Shown piece after piece: positions 28,528 to 37,554 of a stretch of DNA of 64,000 nt (the stretch's first letter is position 1; the number at the start of each line of letters is the position of its first letter). The notes beneath the pieces are model-generated. The model had not been told where the DNA came from, made no database searches, and saw only the letters and a program-made list of their open reading frames with translations. Source of the stretch: DATFVA01 sp963743325 (GTDB taxonomy: Bacteria; Bacteroidota; Ignavibacteria; Ignavibacteriales; Ignavibacteriaceae); assembly GCA_963743325.1 (NCBI GenBank), contig CAVUOZ010000010.1, forward strand, positions 769,887 to 833,886, in the 5' to 3' direction. Made by a program: the position numbers and the translations under genes.

Positions 28528-30018
28528 ATGAAAAAGAAACTATTCCCCGATACTTTCTATAACACCACTACTCTTGTTGGAGTCTCACTTGCCCTTCTTA
28601 GTTTTGGACTTATTCTTTTTCTGACCGTAGTAGAAGCTTTTACCCCTGAACCAAAAGCATATGCGGGAATAGTAACCTTTATTATACTTCCTGGTTTTCT
28701 GATTCTGGGATTGATCTTAATAGCCGCCGGTGTATGGAATGCAAGGAAAAGAAAACACGCCGGTACTTTCCATGAAAAGAATCTGCCGAGTATCGACTTA
28801 AATGATCAGAAGCAGAGAAGATCTTTTATTATATTTTTCATAGGGACGATTTTACTTCTTTTTTTCACTGCATTCGGAAGCTTCAAAGCATATGAATACA
28901 CTGATTCAGATGAATTCTGCGGAACTATATGTCATAAGGTGATGAACCCCGAGTACACAGCTTATAAGAATTCCCCTCATTCCAAAGTTGGCTGTGTAAA
29001 ATGCCATATTGGATCAGGCGCAGGGTGGTTTGTAAAATCCAAGATATCAGGTTCATACCAGGTTTATTCAGTTTTGTTCAATAAATACTCGCGTCCTATT
29101 CCTACACCTATCTGGAACCTGCGTCCTGCCCAGGGAACCTGCGAACAGTGCCACTGGCCGAGAAATTTCTTTGCAGAGAAAAAAGTTGATTTCAATTATT
29201 ATCTGTCTGATGAGAACAGTACAAAATCTGAAATAACAATGCTTTTAAAAGTCGGCGGTGGTAATAGTATTCTTGCAAAACAGACCGGAATTCACTGGCA
29301 TATGAATATAGATAATGAAGTAACTTATCTGGCGGCTGATTCCTCAAGACAGGTTATAAGTTGGGTTGAGGCGAGGAATCGTGAAACCGGTAAGGTCACT
29401 GTGTATAAGAAAAATGGTGTGAAGTTCGATGCAGACGAAATGAGAAAAAAAGGTCTTCTCCGTACAATGGATTGCATTGACTGCCATAACAGACCTTCAC
29501 ACATCTACAACCAGCCTGACAGGATGGTTAATGTTTTTATGTCAATCGACAGCATAGACACCACTCTGCCGTATATAAAAAGCACTGCAGTTGAATCTCT
29601 TGAAAAACCCTATACTGATAAAGCGACAGCCCTGGACAGTATAGAGACTTTTGTTAAAAACTTCTATTCTGTTTATTACCCCTCTGCAAATACTGCGGCT
29701 ATAGATAAAAGCATTCGTTCGATTAAAGAAATTTATAATAATAATTATTTCCCTGAGATGAATGTTAGCTGGAAAAAATATCCAAATAATATCGGACATA
29801 TGTATTACAGCGGTTGTTTCAGATGTCATGACGGCGAACACTACGACGAAAAAGGAAATGTATTAACAAAAGACTGCAATCTCTGCCATACTATAATCGC
29901 ACAGACAATTAATGGTAATACTAAAGTTAACCTGGATGGCTTAACATTTCAGCACCCGGTAGATCTCGGCGAAGATATTCAGGACCTGACCTGCACCGAC
30001 TGTCACTCGGCAAATTAA
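28528..30018 (+). CDS. NapC/NirT-type membrane multihaem cytochrome with a CX3CH site
   Basis: 496 residues. Two hydrophobic segments (about 10-35 and 45-70) and a third near 92-112 anchor the N-terminus. The first haem site reads CGTICH (codons from 28918), with three instead of two residues between the cysteines, followed by the NapC-like PEYTAYKNSPHSKVGCVKCH. Six normal sites follow: CVKCH, CEQCH, CIDCH, CFRCH, CNLCH and CTDCH. NapC/NrfH proteins take electrons from menaquinol and pass them to periplasmic reductases. It is the last gene of the cluster, 21 bases after the cytochrome b gene. No terminal reductase such as NrfA is encoded nearby. Confidence 0.9.
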   Translation: MKKKLFPDTFYNTTTLVGVSLALLSFGLILFLTVVEAFTPEPKAYAGIVTFIILPGFLILGLILIAAGVWNARKRKHAGTFHEKNLPSIDLNDQKQRRSFIIFFIGTILLLFFTAFGSFKAYEYTDSDEFCGTICHKVMNPEYTAYKNSPHSKVGCVKCHIGSGAGWFVKSKISGSYQVYSVLFNKYSRPIPTPIWNLRPAQGTCEQCHWPRNFFAEKKVDFNYYLSDENSTKSEITMLLKVGGGNSILAKQTGIHWHMNIDNEVTYLAADSSRQVISWVEARNRETGKVTVYKKNGVKFDADEMRKKGLLRTMDCIDCHNRPSHIYNQPDRMVNVFMSIDSIDTTLPYIKSTAVESLEKPYTDKATALDSIETFVKNFYSVYYPSANTAAIDKSIRSIKEIYNNNYFPEMNVSWKKYPNNIGHMYYSGCFRCHDGEHYDEKGNVLTKDCNLCHTIIAQTINGNTKVNLDGLTFQHPVDLGEDIQDLTCTDCHSAN

Positions 30019-30353
30019 TACCTCAATTAAGAATTCAAATCCAATGCACAGGATCCTGTTCCTGGGGAATACCTGTTATATTCTGGTAAGTGAACCAGTA
30101 TGGAAATTTAGCAGAGAAACATCGTAATCAGAGCTGAGGTAGGTGAGGTAAATTTAATCTTGTATGAATTGATTTTTCCGGAAGGGCGTGAAAAGATTTG
30201 AGAACACTGAATGCTTTGAAAATATTCGGGTTTTTATATAAAACGTCACCGGTCCTTCGTCCGTAAAGATCAGGATCTTCTAAAAGAAGAGGGCACTTTT
30301 TTTCGATGATCCACAGTATTAAAGAACTCGGGGACGTTTAATATTTTCAATAT
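30019..30353. other. Intergenic region between convergent units
   Basis: 335 bases between the convergent cytochrome and receiver genes. Short self-complementary stretches occur (CAGGATCCTG at about 30049) but I see no strong terminator and no gene. Confidence 0.3.
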
Positions 30354-30734
30354 TTATGAGGCTGCCCCGGAATTCATTGAGAATATAGAGGAGATATGCC
30401 GGAGCAACCCCGAACTTATTTCAGACTTTGCTAAATAACCATCTGCACCTGATTTTATTGATTCCACTCTGTATTCAGGATTATCGTTAAAGGATAAGAG
30501 AAGAATCCTTGGCGCATTATTTAGAGATTTTATCAATCGGGTAGTTTCAAAACCGTTGATTCCCGGCATTTTTACATCCATAAGTACCAGGTCAGGTTTC
30601 AGCTTATTGCACAATCCGACTGCTTCTTCACCGGAGGAAGCTTTGCCGACTATACTAACGAAGGTGAAAGTGCGTACATATTTGATGAGCGTATCCAGAA
30701 AATTTTCATTGTCATCAACAAGCAATACCCGCAC
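30354..30734 (-). CDS. Single-domain response regulator
   Basis: 126 residues starting at a GTG (30734) with AAGGAG six bases before it. A canonical receiver: acidic pair LLVDDNE, phospho-acceptor Asp53 in LVLMDVKMPGING, Thr/Ser switch in ILLLSFNDN and Lys in GYLAKSEIS. The pattern is the NarL/FixJ receiver subclass, but there is no DNA-binding domain. It lies near the NarL-type regulator and PAS kinase on the same strand and could compete for, or relay, the same phosphoryl group. Confidence 0.85.
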   Translation of the reverse strand: MRVLLVDDNENFLDTLIKYVRTFTFVSIVGKASSGEEAVGLCNKLKPDLVLMDVKMPGINGFETTRLIKSLNNAPRILLLSFNDNPEYRVESIKSGADGYLAKSEISSGLLRHISSIFSMNSGAAS

Positions 30735-31098
30735 TCAAATCTCCTTGATCTCCGGTTATTATTTATAATCTCAGTACTCAAATTAGACCTGATTATTATG
30801 CAGGTCAATCAGGGAAAACCTGATTTTTTATTTTTTTCTCTCACTCTTGCAAAGATTATCGGATGGATTGCTTAATGCTGATTGAAGAATATTTACCGGG
30901 ATCTAGAGTATTAACTTTACACAATTTTGAGGAGACTATTTAGTACTATATAAAAAATCTGTTTCTTTTCTTGTTCCCCGTAATTTGTCTATTACCCTTT
31001 TGATTACAATGAACAAAAAGTAAAGTCGGATCCTTTATAAAAAGGATGTAGTTAATATGCTATTCGGCAATCATCATTCATAAATCGTCAATCCCAAA
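30735..31098. other. Intergenic region, no feature seen
   Basis: 364 AT-rich bases between two minus-strand regulator genes. It should hold the promoter of the small receiver gene, but no convincing box is visible. Confidence 0.25.
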
Positions 31099-31770
31099 CT
31101 ATTCGTCAGGGAAAATCAATCCCTTCCTAATTGCATACTTTACCAGTCCCGGAACGTCATTTATTCCCAGTTTTTTCATTATCTGTGAGCGGTGTGTCTC
31201 GATAGTTTTTACACTTACAAAAAGTTTTTCAGCAATTTCCCTGGTCGAGTTTCCTTCTGCGATCAGCTGAAGAACCTCTTTCTGTCTTGATGACAATTTC
31301 TCCCGGCTGATAAATAGTTCTTCAGCAGAGGATGCCGTTTTCAGTCTTCGCTGGTAATCATCTATCATTTCCCTGGGAATTGCAGGACTGATATATATAT
31401 TTCCCTTTATAACTGTATCCAGAGCTAACCTGAGTTCATTCGGAGCAGAATCTTTTAACAGATATCCTGATGCTCCTGCATTTAAAGCATGTACAACATA
31501 TTCCTCATCGATATGCATAGAGAGAATTATTACCTCAACTTCGGGGTAATCTTTTTTAATCCTCACCGCTGCCTCCAGTCCATTTAATTCCGGCATAGCA
31601 ATATCAAGAAAGACCATGTCGGGATTTAATCTTCCTGTTAGTTCTATGGCTTCCCTCCCGTCACCTGCTTCACCAACAACGGATACTCCGTCGGAATTCT
31701 CAAGGAGAGATCTTATTCCCGCTCTTACTAATTTATGGTCATCTGCTAAAATGACCTTGATTGATTCCAT
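31099..31770 (-). CDS. NarL/FixJ-family response regulator
   Basis: 223 residues. Receiver domain with LADDHKLV, Asp56 in VFLDIAMPELNG and Lys in GYLLKDSAP; linker; then a LuxR-type helix-turn-helix (LSSRQKEVLQLIAEGNSTRE, then KLFVSVKTIETHRSQIMKKL). It binds DNA when phosphorylated. It follows the large PAS kinase by six bases on the same strand, so the two form a two-component pair. Proximity to the cytochrome cluster suggests, without proving, control of respiratory genes. Confidence 0.93.
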   Translation of the reverse strand: MESIKVILADDHKLVRAGIRSLLENSDGVSVVGEAGDGREAIELTGRLNPDMVFLDIAMPELNGLEAAVRIKKDYPEVEVIILSMHIDEEYVVHALNAGASGYLLKDSAPNELRLALDTVIKGNIYISPAIPREMIDDYQRRLKTASSAEELFISREKLSSRQKEVLQLIAEGNSTREIAEKLFVSVKTIETHRSQIMKKLGINDVPGLVKYAIRKGLIFPDE

Positions 31771-31776
31771 TTATTT

Positions 31777-34700
31777 TTATACCTGGCATGTGGCTTTAAC
31801 TAATGTTCCTGAACCTTCAGTAGATTTGATCCTGAAACTGCCTCCCAATAATTCGGCCCTTTCCTGCATTCCGAGCAGACCAAGACTTTTACCCTTCGCT
31901 GCCTGCTTTAATGCTTTTTGTAAATCAAATCCTTTCCCGTTATCCTCAATCGTCAGAGTAATTGCACTATTATTCTGATTTAAAGTAATCTTAACATACT
32001 CAGCTTCTGAATGTTTTGCAATATTTGTGAGAGCTTCCTGGCATATCCTGAATAAGGTAATGGCACATTCGGCCGGCAGTACTTCTTCTATCTTTTTGAT
32101 TTCTGTTTTTACCGTTATGCCGGTCCTCTGTGAAAACTTATCAGCGTACCATCTTAAGGATGCCGCAAGACCCAGATCGTCAATTATTGAAGGTCTCAGC
32201 TCCAGTGAAAGATTCCTTACAACTGAAATCGTTTTTTCTATAAGTCTGGTACAGTCATCTGTAACTGCACTGATTTCACCGGGAGAAGGATTATCTTTAA
32301 TTCTCTGGAGGTCTATCTTTATTGCAGTTAACATCTGTCCTATCTCGTCGTGAAGCTCCCTTGAGATATTCCTTTTCTCAGCTTCCTGTACGCTTATTAA
32401 TTTTGCCGAGAGAATCTTTAACCTGTTTCTTGCACTGCTGATCTGCTTAAACAATTTTTCTCTTTCCTTTTCGGCGATTTTCTTATCTGTGACATCGATA
32501 AGGAACGAAGAAATACCTATAGGATGATGATCGGAATCAAACAACGGAGATGCAGATATACTGACGTTAATTTTTTTACGGTCTTTTCTTACCCTTACGA
32601 CTTCCTTCCCGGTAAATGATTCACCTTCCATGATTATTCTCCTTAGTTGCAGATGTTCTTCTGCTTTATCCTCGGGAACAAACGGAAGTGTTTTCCCAAT
32701 GATCTCCTCACTGCTCCATCCGAAAATTCTTTCACTTGCGGGATTCCAGAGCTCGGTCTTTCCCTCTTTATCAAGTATTACTACACTTAAGGGAGAATAA
32801 TTTATCAGCGCCCTCAGCATTTCATTGGTACGGTGGAGTACCGTTTCAGCTTTTCTCTGCTGCGTGATATCTGTAATAAGTGCTAATCCTCCCTTGTAAT
32901 AATTATTTTCATCAAATATAGGAACAGCATTGCTGACCACCCACCTTTCTGAACCATCCTTGTGCTTCAACCTGAATTCAAATGTTTCCCGGTTCCCTTC
33001 CCTATTCTGGCTTATATAATTCAGAGCGCTTTCTCTGTCCTCCTCGAATAGAAAACCAAGCACTGAACGGTTTTCTACTTCATCTCTTTTATAACCGACT
33101 ATGCTGGCAAGTTTAGGATTCACAAAAGTTATTTTTGACGTCTGATCCAACAGCAGTATACCTTCATTAGCATTTTCAACAATTATACGGTATTTATCTT
33201 CACTCTCCTTCAAGGCTCTTTCTGCTTTGACGGTTTCAGTTACATCATTAGCCAATACTATCCTTGACAGTCTGCCGTTAATTGTAATCTGGTGGGTAGT
33301 TACATCAACGTCTATTATTGTTCCGTTTTTCTTCCGGTGTCTCCATTTTCCAAATCTGTTCATTCCCGGATACTGTTTCGTAAGAATGTTAACCAATGCG
33401 GGAACATCTTCTTCAGGACGAATATCCTTAATTGTCATTTTTAGAAATTCTTTTTTCGTGTACCCGTAATGAGTTATCGCAACTTCATTCACAGCAACGA
33501 ACCGGTATGTCTCTTCATCGTAAACAAACATCGGAAGGGGATTTCTCTCAAACAGCACACGATACCTTTCTTCGCTTTCCCGAAGCCCTTCCTCCGCCCG
33601 CTTCCTCTTAGTTATTTCCCTTGCTATACCGACAACAATTTCAGGGTCTCCCGGGATAAGAAAACTTTCTCCTTCCACCCATAACCACTCTCCTATCTTA
33701 TTTCTTACACGGAACTCTATTATTCCACTTTCCCGCCATTTATTCAGGGCAGGTCTGTCTTCGGGGTGAACCAGTAAACCCGGACCTATTTCCTTTATTT
33801 CATCAATAGAATATCCGAATACCTTCTCATAGGAAGGACTTACGTATATGTATTTTTTATCAGACACCATTGCTATCAGATCGCTGGTATTATCTGCAAT
33901 CAGCCTGAACCTTTCTTCCGTGTTATGAAATGATTTTTCAAAGTTTACTCTCTCAGTAATATCCAGACAGATGCCAAGCATTCCGGTCACTTTGTTACCT
34001 GCTTTTCTGACCGGGACAAAATAATTATCAAAATATCTGCCTGTCCAATTGGTATGTCCTGCAATTACTTCACCATTCATCACTCTGTGAATTACTTTAC
34101 TTACGGAAATTACTTCACCGTTATGCTGTGTAACATCCAATTCTCCTGCTATTTCAAGTGCAGATTTTCCGACAAGTTCATCGGGTTTAATTTCCAGACC
34201 AGCTAATGCTTTTCCTTTCTCAAGTATGAACTTTCCTTCATTGTCCAGTTCAAGCAGAATCATTGGCAGATTCTCAACAATTGTTTCAAGCTTTGATGAA
34301 GAATCATACATGTTCTCTTTGGCTTTTTGATTTTCGGTTATATCATTCATTACAACGAGCCTTGCATCAAAGCCTTTGTAACTGATAGGAGTTGATGTGT
34401 ACTCTGTATATATTCTCTCAGATGATTTGTTTATGGTGTAAAAAATTCCAGCCTTTTTTTCCTTGCTGTTTTCTGCTGAAATTTCACTGAAAACCTGTTT
34501 TTCCCCGGGGGGTAAAAGTTCCGGAACTTTCATCATTTCAAATTCTTCCGCTGAATACTGATATTTGTTGATTGCTGCTTTATTTGCTTTAATTATAGAA
34601 TAATCAGCTGTTTTATAGATTATAATCGGAAGAGGATTTTCATCAAATATCTTTTTGTATCTTTCTTCGCTTCTTTTCAATTGCTCAAGGGTTTCCAGCC

Positions 34701-35376
34701 TGGCAGAAATATCACGATTCACAGATACAAAGCCTGAGACTTTCCCGCTGCTGTCGTGAATGCTTATTGTACTGGCTTCAATGAAAACAGGGCTGCCGTT
34801 TTTGTGTCTCCTAGTTATGACCTGCTGTACAGAACCCTTAGTCTCAAGATCAAATAAATATCTTTTTCTCTCAGCTTCCGTCATTTCAGTCCGGAGAAGG
34901 CCGCTTATATTTTTACCCAGTGCTTCGCTTTCGGTCCAGCCGTACATTCTTTCCGCAGCTTTGTTCCACGAAATTATTTCCAGGTTAAGATTAACGGCTG
35001 TTACAGCATCATTAAGTTTATTAATCAGTTCTGCATGGAAATCAGGTTTTAATAAATTCCGTTCTCCCTCGAATGATATGAGAACAGATCCCCCGTCAAA
35101 TTCATCGGCAAATAATTTATGCCTGATTAATCTTCCGTCCTTTAATTTAAAATGAAATTCGCCTTCGTTTATCTTTCTTTCAAGCAGAGAATGCAGATTC
35201 TCCTTTTCAGAGGGAGAAGTGATTTCGAATAAGTTTTTATAGCTGAAATCATCTCCCCCGTATAACTTCCGGCTGAAGATCTTGTTGGAAAATAATATCC
35301 TGCCCGATTTTCTCTCGGCAATAAATACAGCATCGGGATTAGCATCTAACAGTTTTTGTATTTGCACATTTTCCAT
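31777..35376 (-). CDS. Eight-PAS-domain NarX-like sensor histidine kinase
   Basis: 1199 residues without membrane segments. I count eight successive PAS units of about 120 residues, each ending in a DIT/DIS.R-type linker (for example SVNRDISARLETLEQLKRS and LITDITQQRKAE). The C-terminus is a HisKA_3 dimerisation domain with the phospho-acceptor in RNISRELHDEIGQML and a HATPase domain (ITLFRICQEALTNIAKHS, then IEDNGKGFD and LGLLGMQERAELLGG). This C-terminal type pairs with NarL-family regulators, and one is encoded six bases downstream. A cytosolic kinase with eight PAS units could integrate several redox or ligand cues; none is identifiable. Confidence 0.92.
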   Translation of the reverse strand: MENVQIQKLLDANPDAVFIAERKSGRILFSNKIFSRKLYGGDDFSYKNLFEITSPSEKENLHSLLERKINEGEFHFKLKDGRLIRHKLFADEFDGGSVLISFEGERNLLKPDFHAELINKLNDAVTAVNLNLEIISWNKAAERMYGWTESEALGKNISGLLRTEMTEAERKRYLFDLETKGSVQQVITRRHKNGSPVFIEASTISIHDSSGKVSGFVSVNRDISARLETLEQLKRSEERYKKIFDENPLPIIIYKTADYSIIKANKAAINKYQYSAEEFEMMKVPELLPPGEKQVFSEISAENSKEKKAGIFYTINKSSERIYTEYTSTPISYKGFDARLVVMNDITENQKAKENMYDSSSKLETIVENLPMILLELDNEGKFILEKGKALAGLEIKPDELVGKSALEIAGELDVTQHNGEVISVSKVIHRVMNGEVIAGHTNWTGRYFDNYFVPVRKAGNKVTGMLGICLDITERVNFEKSFHNTEERFRLIADNTSDLIAMVSDKKYIYVSPSYEKVFGYSIDEIKEIGPGLLVHPEDRPALNKWRESGIIEFRVRNKIGEWLWVEGESFLIPGDPEIVVGIAREITKRKRAEEGLRESEERYRVLFERNPLPMFVYDEETYRFVAVNEVAITHYGYTKKEFLKMTIKDIRPEEDVPALVNILTKQYPGMNRFGKWRHRKKNGTIIDVDVTTHQITINGRLSRIVLANDVTETVKAERALKESEDKYRIIVENANEGILLLDQTSKITFVNPKLASIVGYKRDEVENRSVLGFLFEEDRESALNYISQNREGNRETFEFRLKHKDGSERWVVSNAVPIFDENNYYKGGLALITDITQQRKAETVLHRTNEMLRALINYSPLSVVILDKEGKTELWNPASERIFGWSSEEIIGKTLPFVPEDKAEEHLQLRRIIMEGESFTGKEVVRVRKDRKKINVSISASPLFDSDHHPIGISSFLIDVTDKKIAEKEREKLFKQISSARNRLKILSAKLISVQEAEKRNISRELHDEIGQMLTAIKIDLQRIKDNPSPGEISAVTDDCTRLIEKTISVVRNLSLELRPSIIDDLGLAASLRWYADKFSQRTGITVKTEIKKIEEVLPAECAITLFRICQEALTNIAKHSEAEYVKITLNQNNSAITLTIEDNGKGFDLQKALKQAAKGKSLGLLGMQERAELLGGSFRIKSTEGSGTLVKATCQV

Positions 35377-35635
35377 AAAGCGGTCTAAATTTTAATTTTT
35401 CATACACCAAAGATTTGAATATAATCCATTCAATTCAATTTATAAATCAATGGAAGGATACACGGAAGGGAATTTACAATTCGGAATTGAGATCTTTACG
35501 TATTAAACCGGTATTTGCTATTATACACCTGGCGCCCGGTTTTATTGCCGGAAGCTTATACAATACCCTGTTGACCATTTACCGCCCAAAAATCTGCAGC
35601 CGACCTCTTCCCGATAAATGCATTACCCCCTCTCC

Positions 35636-36259
35636 TTAAAAACTTCCGAACTTAAATGTCAGCCCTCCCGAGAAGCCGGCGAAATCACTATTCGACATAT
35701 TATCGAGATTCACACCTGAAATAAACCTGTAACTGAGTCCTGCACTGACTCTCATAAAGCTTGCAACATTGAGTTCAGCATTAACCGCGGGTTCGAATAC
35801 AAAGAAAGCATCTTCCGGTGTGTTCCAGTCACCATCATGATGATCGCCCCACAGGTCATTCCTGTAAGATACTGATCCCGCTCCAATCAGAGAGTAAACG
35901 AAAAAATGAAGTAATCTGTCGGACTGGATTATGTATTCCAGTTCAACACCGCCATAACCGAAATTTATATAGGCATCATAACTATTCCCGTATATATCGA
36001 TTACCGGGGGAATGCCGGTTTTAATATTATTCACCAATCCGTATCCTCCGCCGCCCAGGACAAATGAGTGGTTTATAATCCATCCGCCGCGTCCGCCTAC
36101 CAATACTCCCGGCTCTCCGTTAACCTGCACATATTTTACAACTGGTCCCCCGAATCCGCCATTGGAAATTTCACCGTCGCCCAGCAATGTCTGCTCCTGT
36201 GCATGTGTCTGGGAAAAAAGTAATATTATTAATGTAATTATTGATAAAAAGATTTTCAT
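35636..36259 (-). CDS. Predicted small outer-membrane barrel protein
   Basis: 207 residues with a signal peptide (cleavage near THAQE). Gly-rich alternating strands (GGPVVKYVQVNGEPGVLVGG, HSFVLGGGGYGLVNN, RVSAGLSYRFISGVNL) and a terminal Phe (LTFKFGSF) indicate an 8-10-strand outer-membrane barrel. No family recognised. TAGTTTTG on the minus strand (36300 down to 36293) is a possible -7 box, but its upstream TTG is 24 bases away, longer than usual. Confidence 0.7.
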   Translation of the reverse strand: MKIFLSIITLIILLFSQTHAQEQTLLGDGEISNGGFGGPVVKYVQVNGEPGVLVGGRGGWIINHSFVLGGGGYGLVNNIKTGIPPVIDIYGNSYDAYINFGYGGVELEYIIQSDRLLHFFVYSLIGAGSVSYRNDLWGDHHDGDWNTPEDAFFVFEPAVNAELNVASFMRVSAGLSYRFISGVNLDNMSNSDFAGFSGGLTFKFGSF

Positions 36260-36585
36260 TTTAGTCTCTCCTATTTTTCTAAAATGTCACAACAAAACTA
36301 ACACAATAGATCAGAATATAATAACAAAATTAGGTTAAACGGTTCCCGGGGAAGATGGAGGGAAAAATTAAGGTAAAAGATTAAGATTCTCTGGATGATT
36401 GGCTGATTGAATGATTGATGAGGCTTACAGGAGAGAGAGTTCAATTCACTGATCTTGGAATTTGATAATTCAGCAAGAAGTTTTTTCTTCGAAATTGTAT
36501 GATGACAATTAAAAAAGCTGCTGCGCCCAACAAGTCCCTCCCTTTGTATGAGAGGGACTATATGGTGATTTCAGATATAACATTA
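36260..36585. other. Intergenic region with one hairpin
   Basis: 326 bases. AGTCCCTC (36533-36540) pairs perfectly with GAGGGACT (36552-36559) across an 11-base loop. Read on the minus strand it lies 27 bases downstream of the DUF4242 gene stop, so it could act as a terminator or 3' end stabiliser, but no T run follows directly. Confidence 0.4.
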
Positions 36586-36957
36586 TTATTTATAGAAATA
36601 TGGATCCAGAACGCTCACTTCGATAATTTTGTCTACAGGTAGTCCGTTGGCTTTAGCAGATTTTCGTATTGCCTCCGGCGATGGTGCATCATAAATGCAG
36701 TAAGTTTTTTTCTTGTCCATTGTTACATAAGAATGAACCCACGTAACATTATCTTGTGCATTGTTGGAGACCACGGTAAGGCACAAATCTTTTCCTACCT
36801 GGTCTAATGGTATATTGAGTCCGTCAGGGAAAGTCCGTTCTACCAGGTAGCGGTGCATTTCCAATTTGCCCTGGCTGTTTTTTTCCTGAGCGTAGACGTT
36901 CATGAATGATAATGATATCATTACAAAAGACAGCATTATCAAAAAGATGTTTCTCAT
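36586..36957 (-). CDS. Exported DUF4242 (nickel-binding SCO4226-like) protein
   Basis: 123 residues: a signal peptide of about 24 residues ending VYAQE, then the DUF4242 fold of about 90 residues (MHRYLVERTFPDGLNIP, VTWVHSYVTMDKKKTYCIYD, APSPEAIRKSAKANGLPVDK, VSVLDPYFYK). Members resemble the Streptomyces nickel-binding protein SCO4226, with conserved His and Cys (WVHSYV, CIYDAP) as candidate metal ligands. It follows a paralogue lacking a signal peptide by 29 bases, so a cytosolic and an exported copy are made together. Confidence 0.82.
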   Translation of the reverse strand: MRNIFLIMLSFVMISLSFMNVYAQEKNSQGKLEMHRYLVERTFPDGLNIPLDQVGKDLCLTVVSNNAQDNVTWVHSYVTMDKKKTYCIYDAPSPEAIRKSAKANGLPVDKIIEVSVLDPYFYK

Positions 36958-36986
36958 TTTATCCTCCGATATATTATTAATGAATG

Positions 36987-37259
36987 TTATAAGTAGAAAT
37001 ATGGATCTAAAACACGTACTTCAATTATTTTTTCAATTGGTAAATTATTTCGCCTCGAAGCTCTTCTGACTGCTTCAGGAGAAGGTGCGTCGTAAACACA
37101 GAATGTCTGTTTTTTATCTTCACTTACATATGAATGTAACCAGGTAACCTCATCGAGCAGATTATTGTTGACCACTCTCAAACATTCACCTGCGCCTTCT
37201 GCATTAACAGGAATATCCAATCCATCCGAAAATGGTCTTAAAATTAAATAGCGGGGCAT
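36987..37259 (-). CDS. Cytosolic DUF4242 paralogue
   Basis: 90 residues, without a signal peptide, aligning along its whole length with the mature part of the exported protein downstream (both share WLHSYV/WVHSYV, C.YDAPSPEA.R and VLDPYFY). It lies first in the pair. Upstream (higher coordinates) are two palindromes and then the LuxR-type ATPase regulator, which makes that regulator a candidate controller. Function of the family is not settled; metal binding is known for one member. Confidence 0.82.
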   Translation of the reverse strand: MPRYLILRPFSDGLDIPVNAEGAGECLRVVNNNLLDEVTWLHSYVSEDKKQTFCVYDAPSPEAVRRASRRNNLPIEKIIEVRVLDPYFYL

Positions 37260-37438
37260 ATCACTGTTCCTGTCTGATTATGAAATAATTAATTTGTCCG
37301 GTGCTAATATTGTGAATGAGAAACAGAAGGAAATCGGGAACATTCCCTATATTATAAAATTAGACTCCCTATTTTGTGGGTAGAGGGGTATGGCACAGAG
37401 TGGAAGATTGCATGGCTGCAGGATTGGGGGAAGGGCAA

Positions 37439-37452
37439 TTCCTGCGTAGGAA
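37439..37452. promoter_or_regulatory. Palindrome 1 upstream of DUF4242 genes
   Basis: TTCCTGCGTAGGAA, palindromic at all but one base pair. It is nearly identical to palindrome 2 sixty-one bases away, and both keep flanking AA..AC. Located upstream of the DUF4242 pair and just after the LuxR-type regulator gene, so an operator pair is plausible. Confidence 0.5.
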
Positions 37453-37499
37453 CTTAAAATGAGAATTTGATAAACCCGCTTGAGGCAGGGCAGGTCAAA

Positions 37500-37513
37500 T
37501 TCCTACGTAGGAA
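37500..37513. promoter_or_regulatory. Palindrome 2, perfect 14-mer
   Basis: TTCCTACGTAGGAA is a perfect palindrome, 42 bases before the end of the LuxR-type gene. The centre-to-centre distance to palindrome 1 is 61 bases, close to six helical turns, compatible with binding of a dimer pair on one face of the DNA. Confidence 0.5.
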
Positions 37514-37554
37514 CATCATTTATGTATGTTCATCACCATAGCATTCATGCAAAT

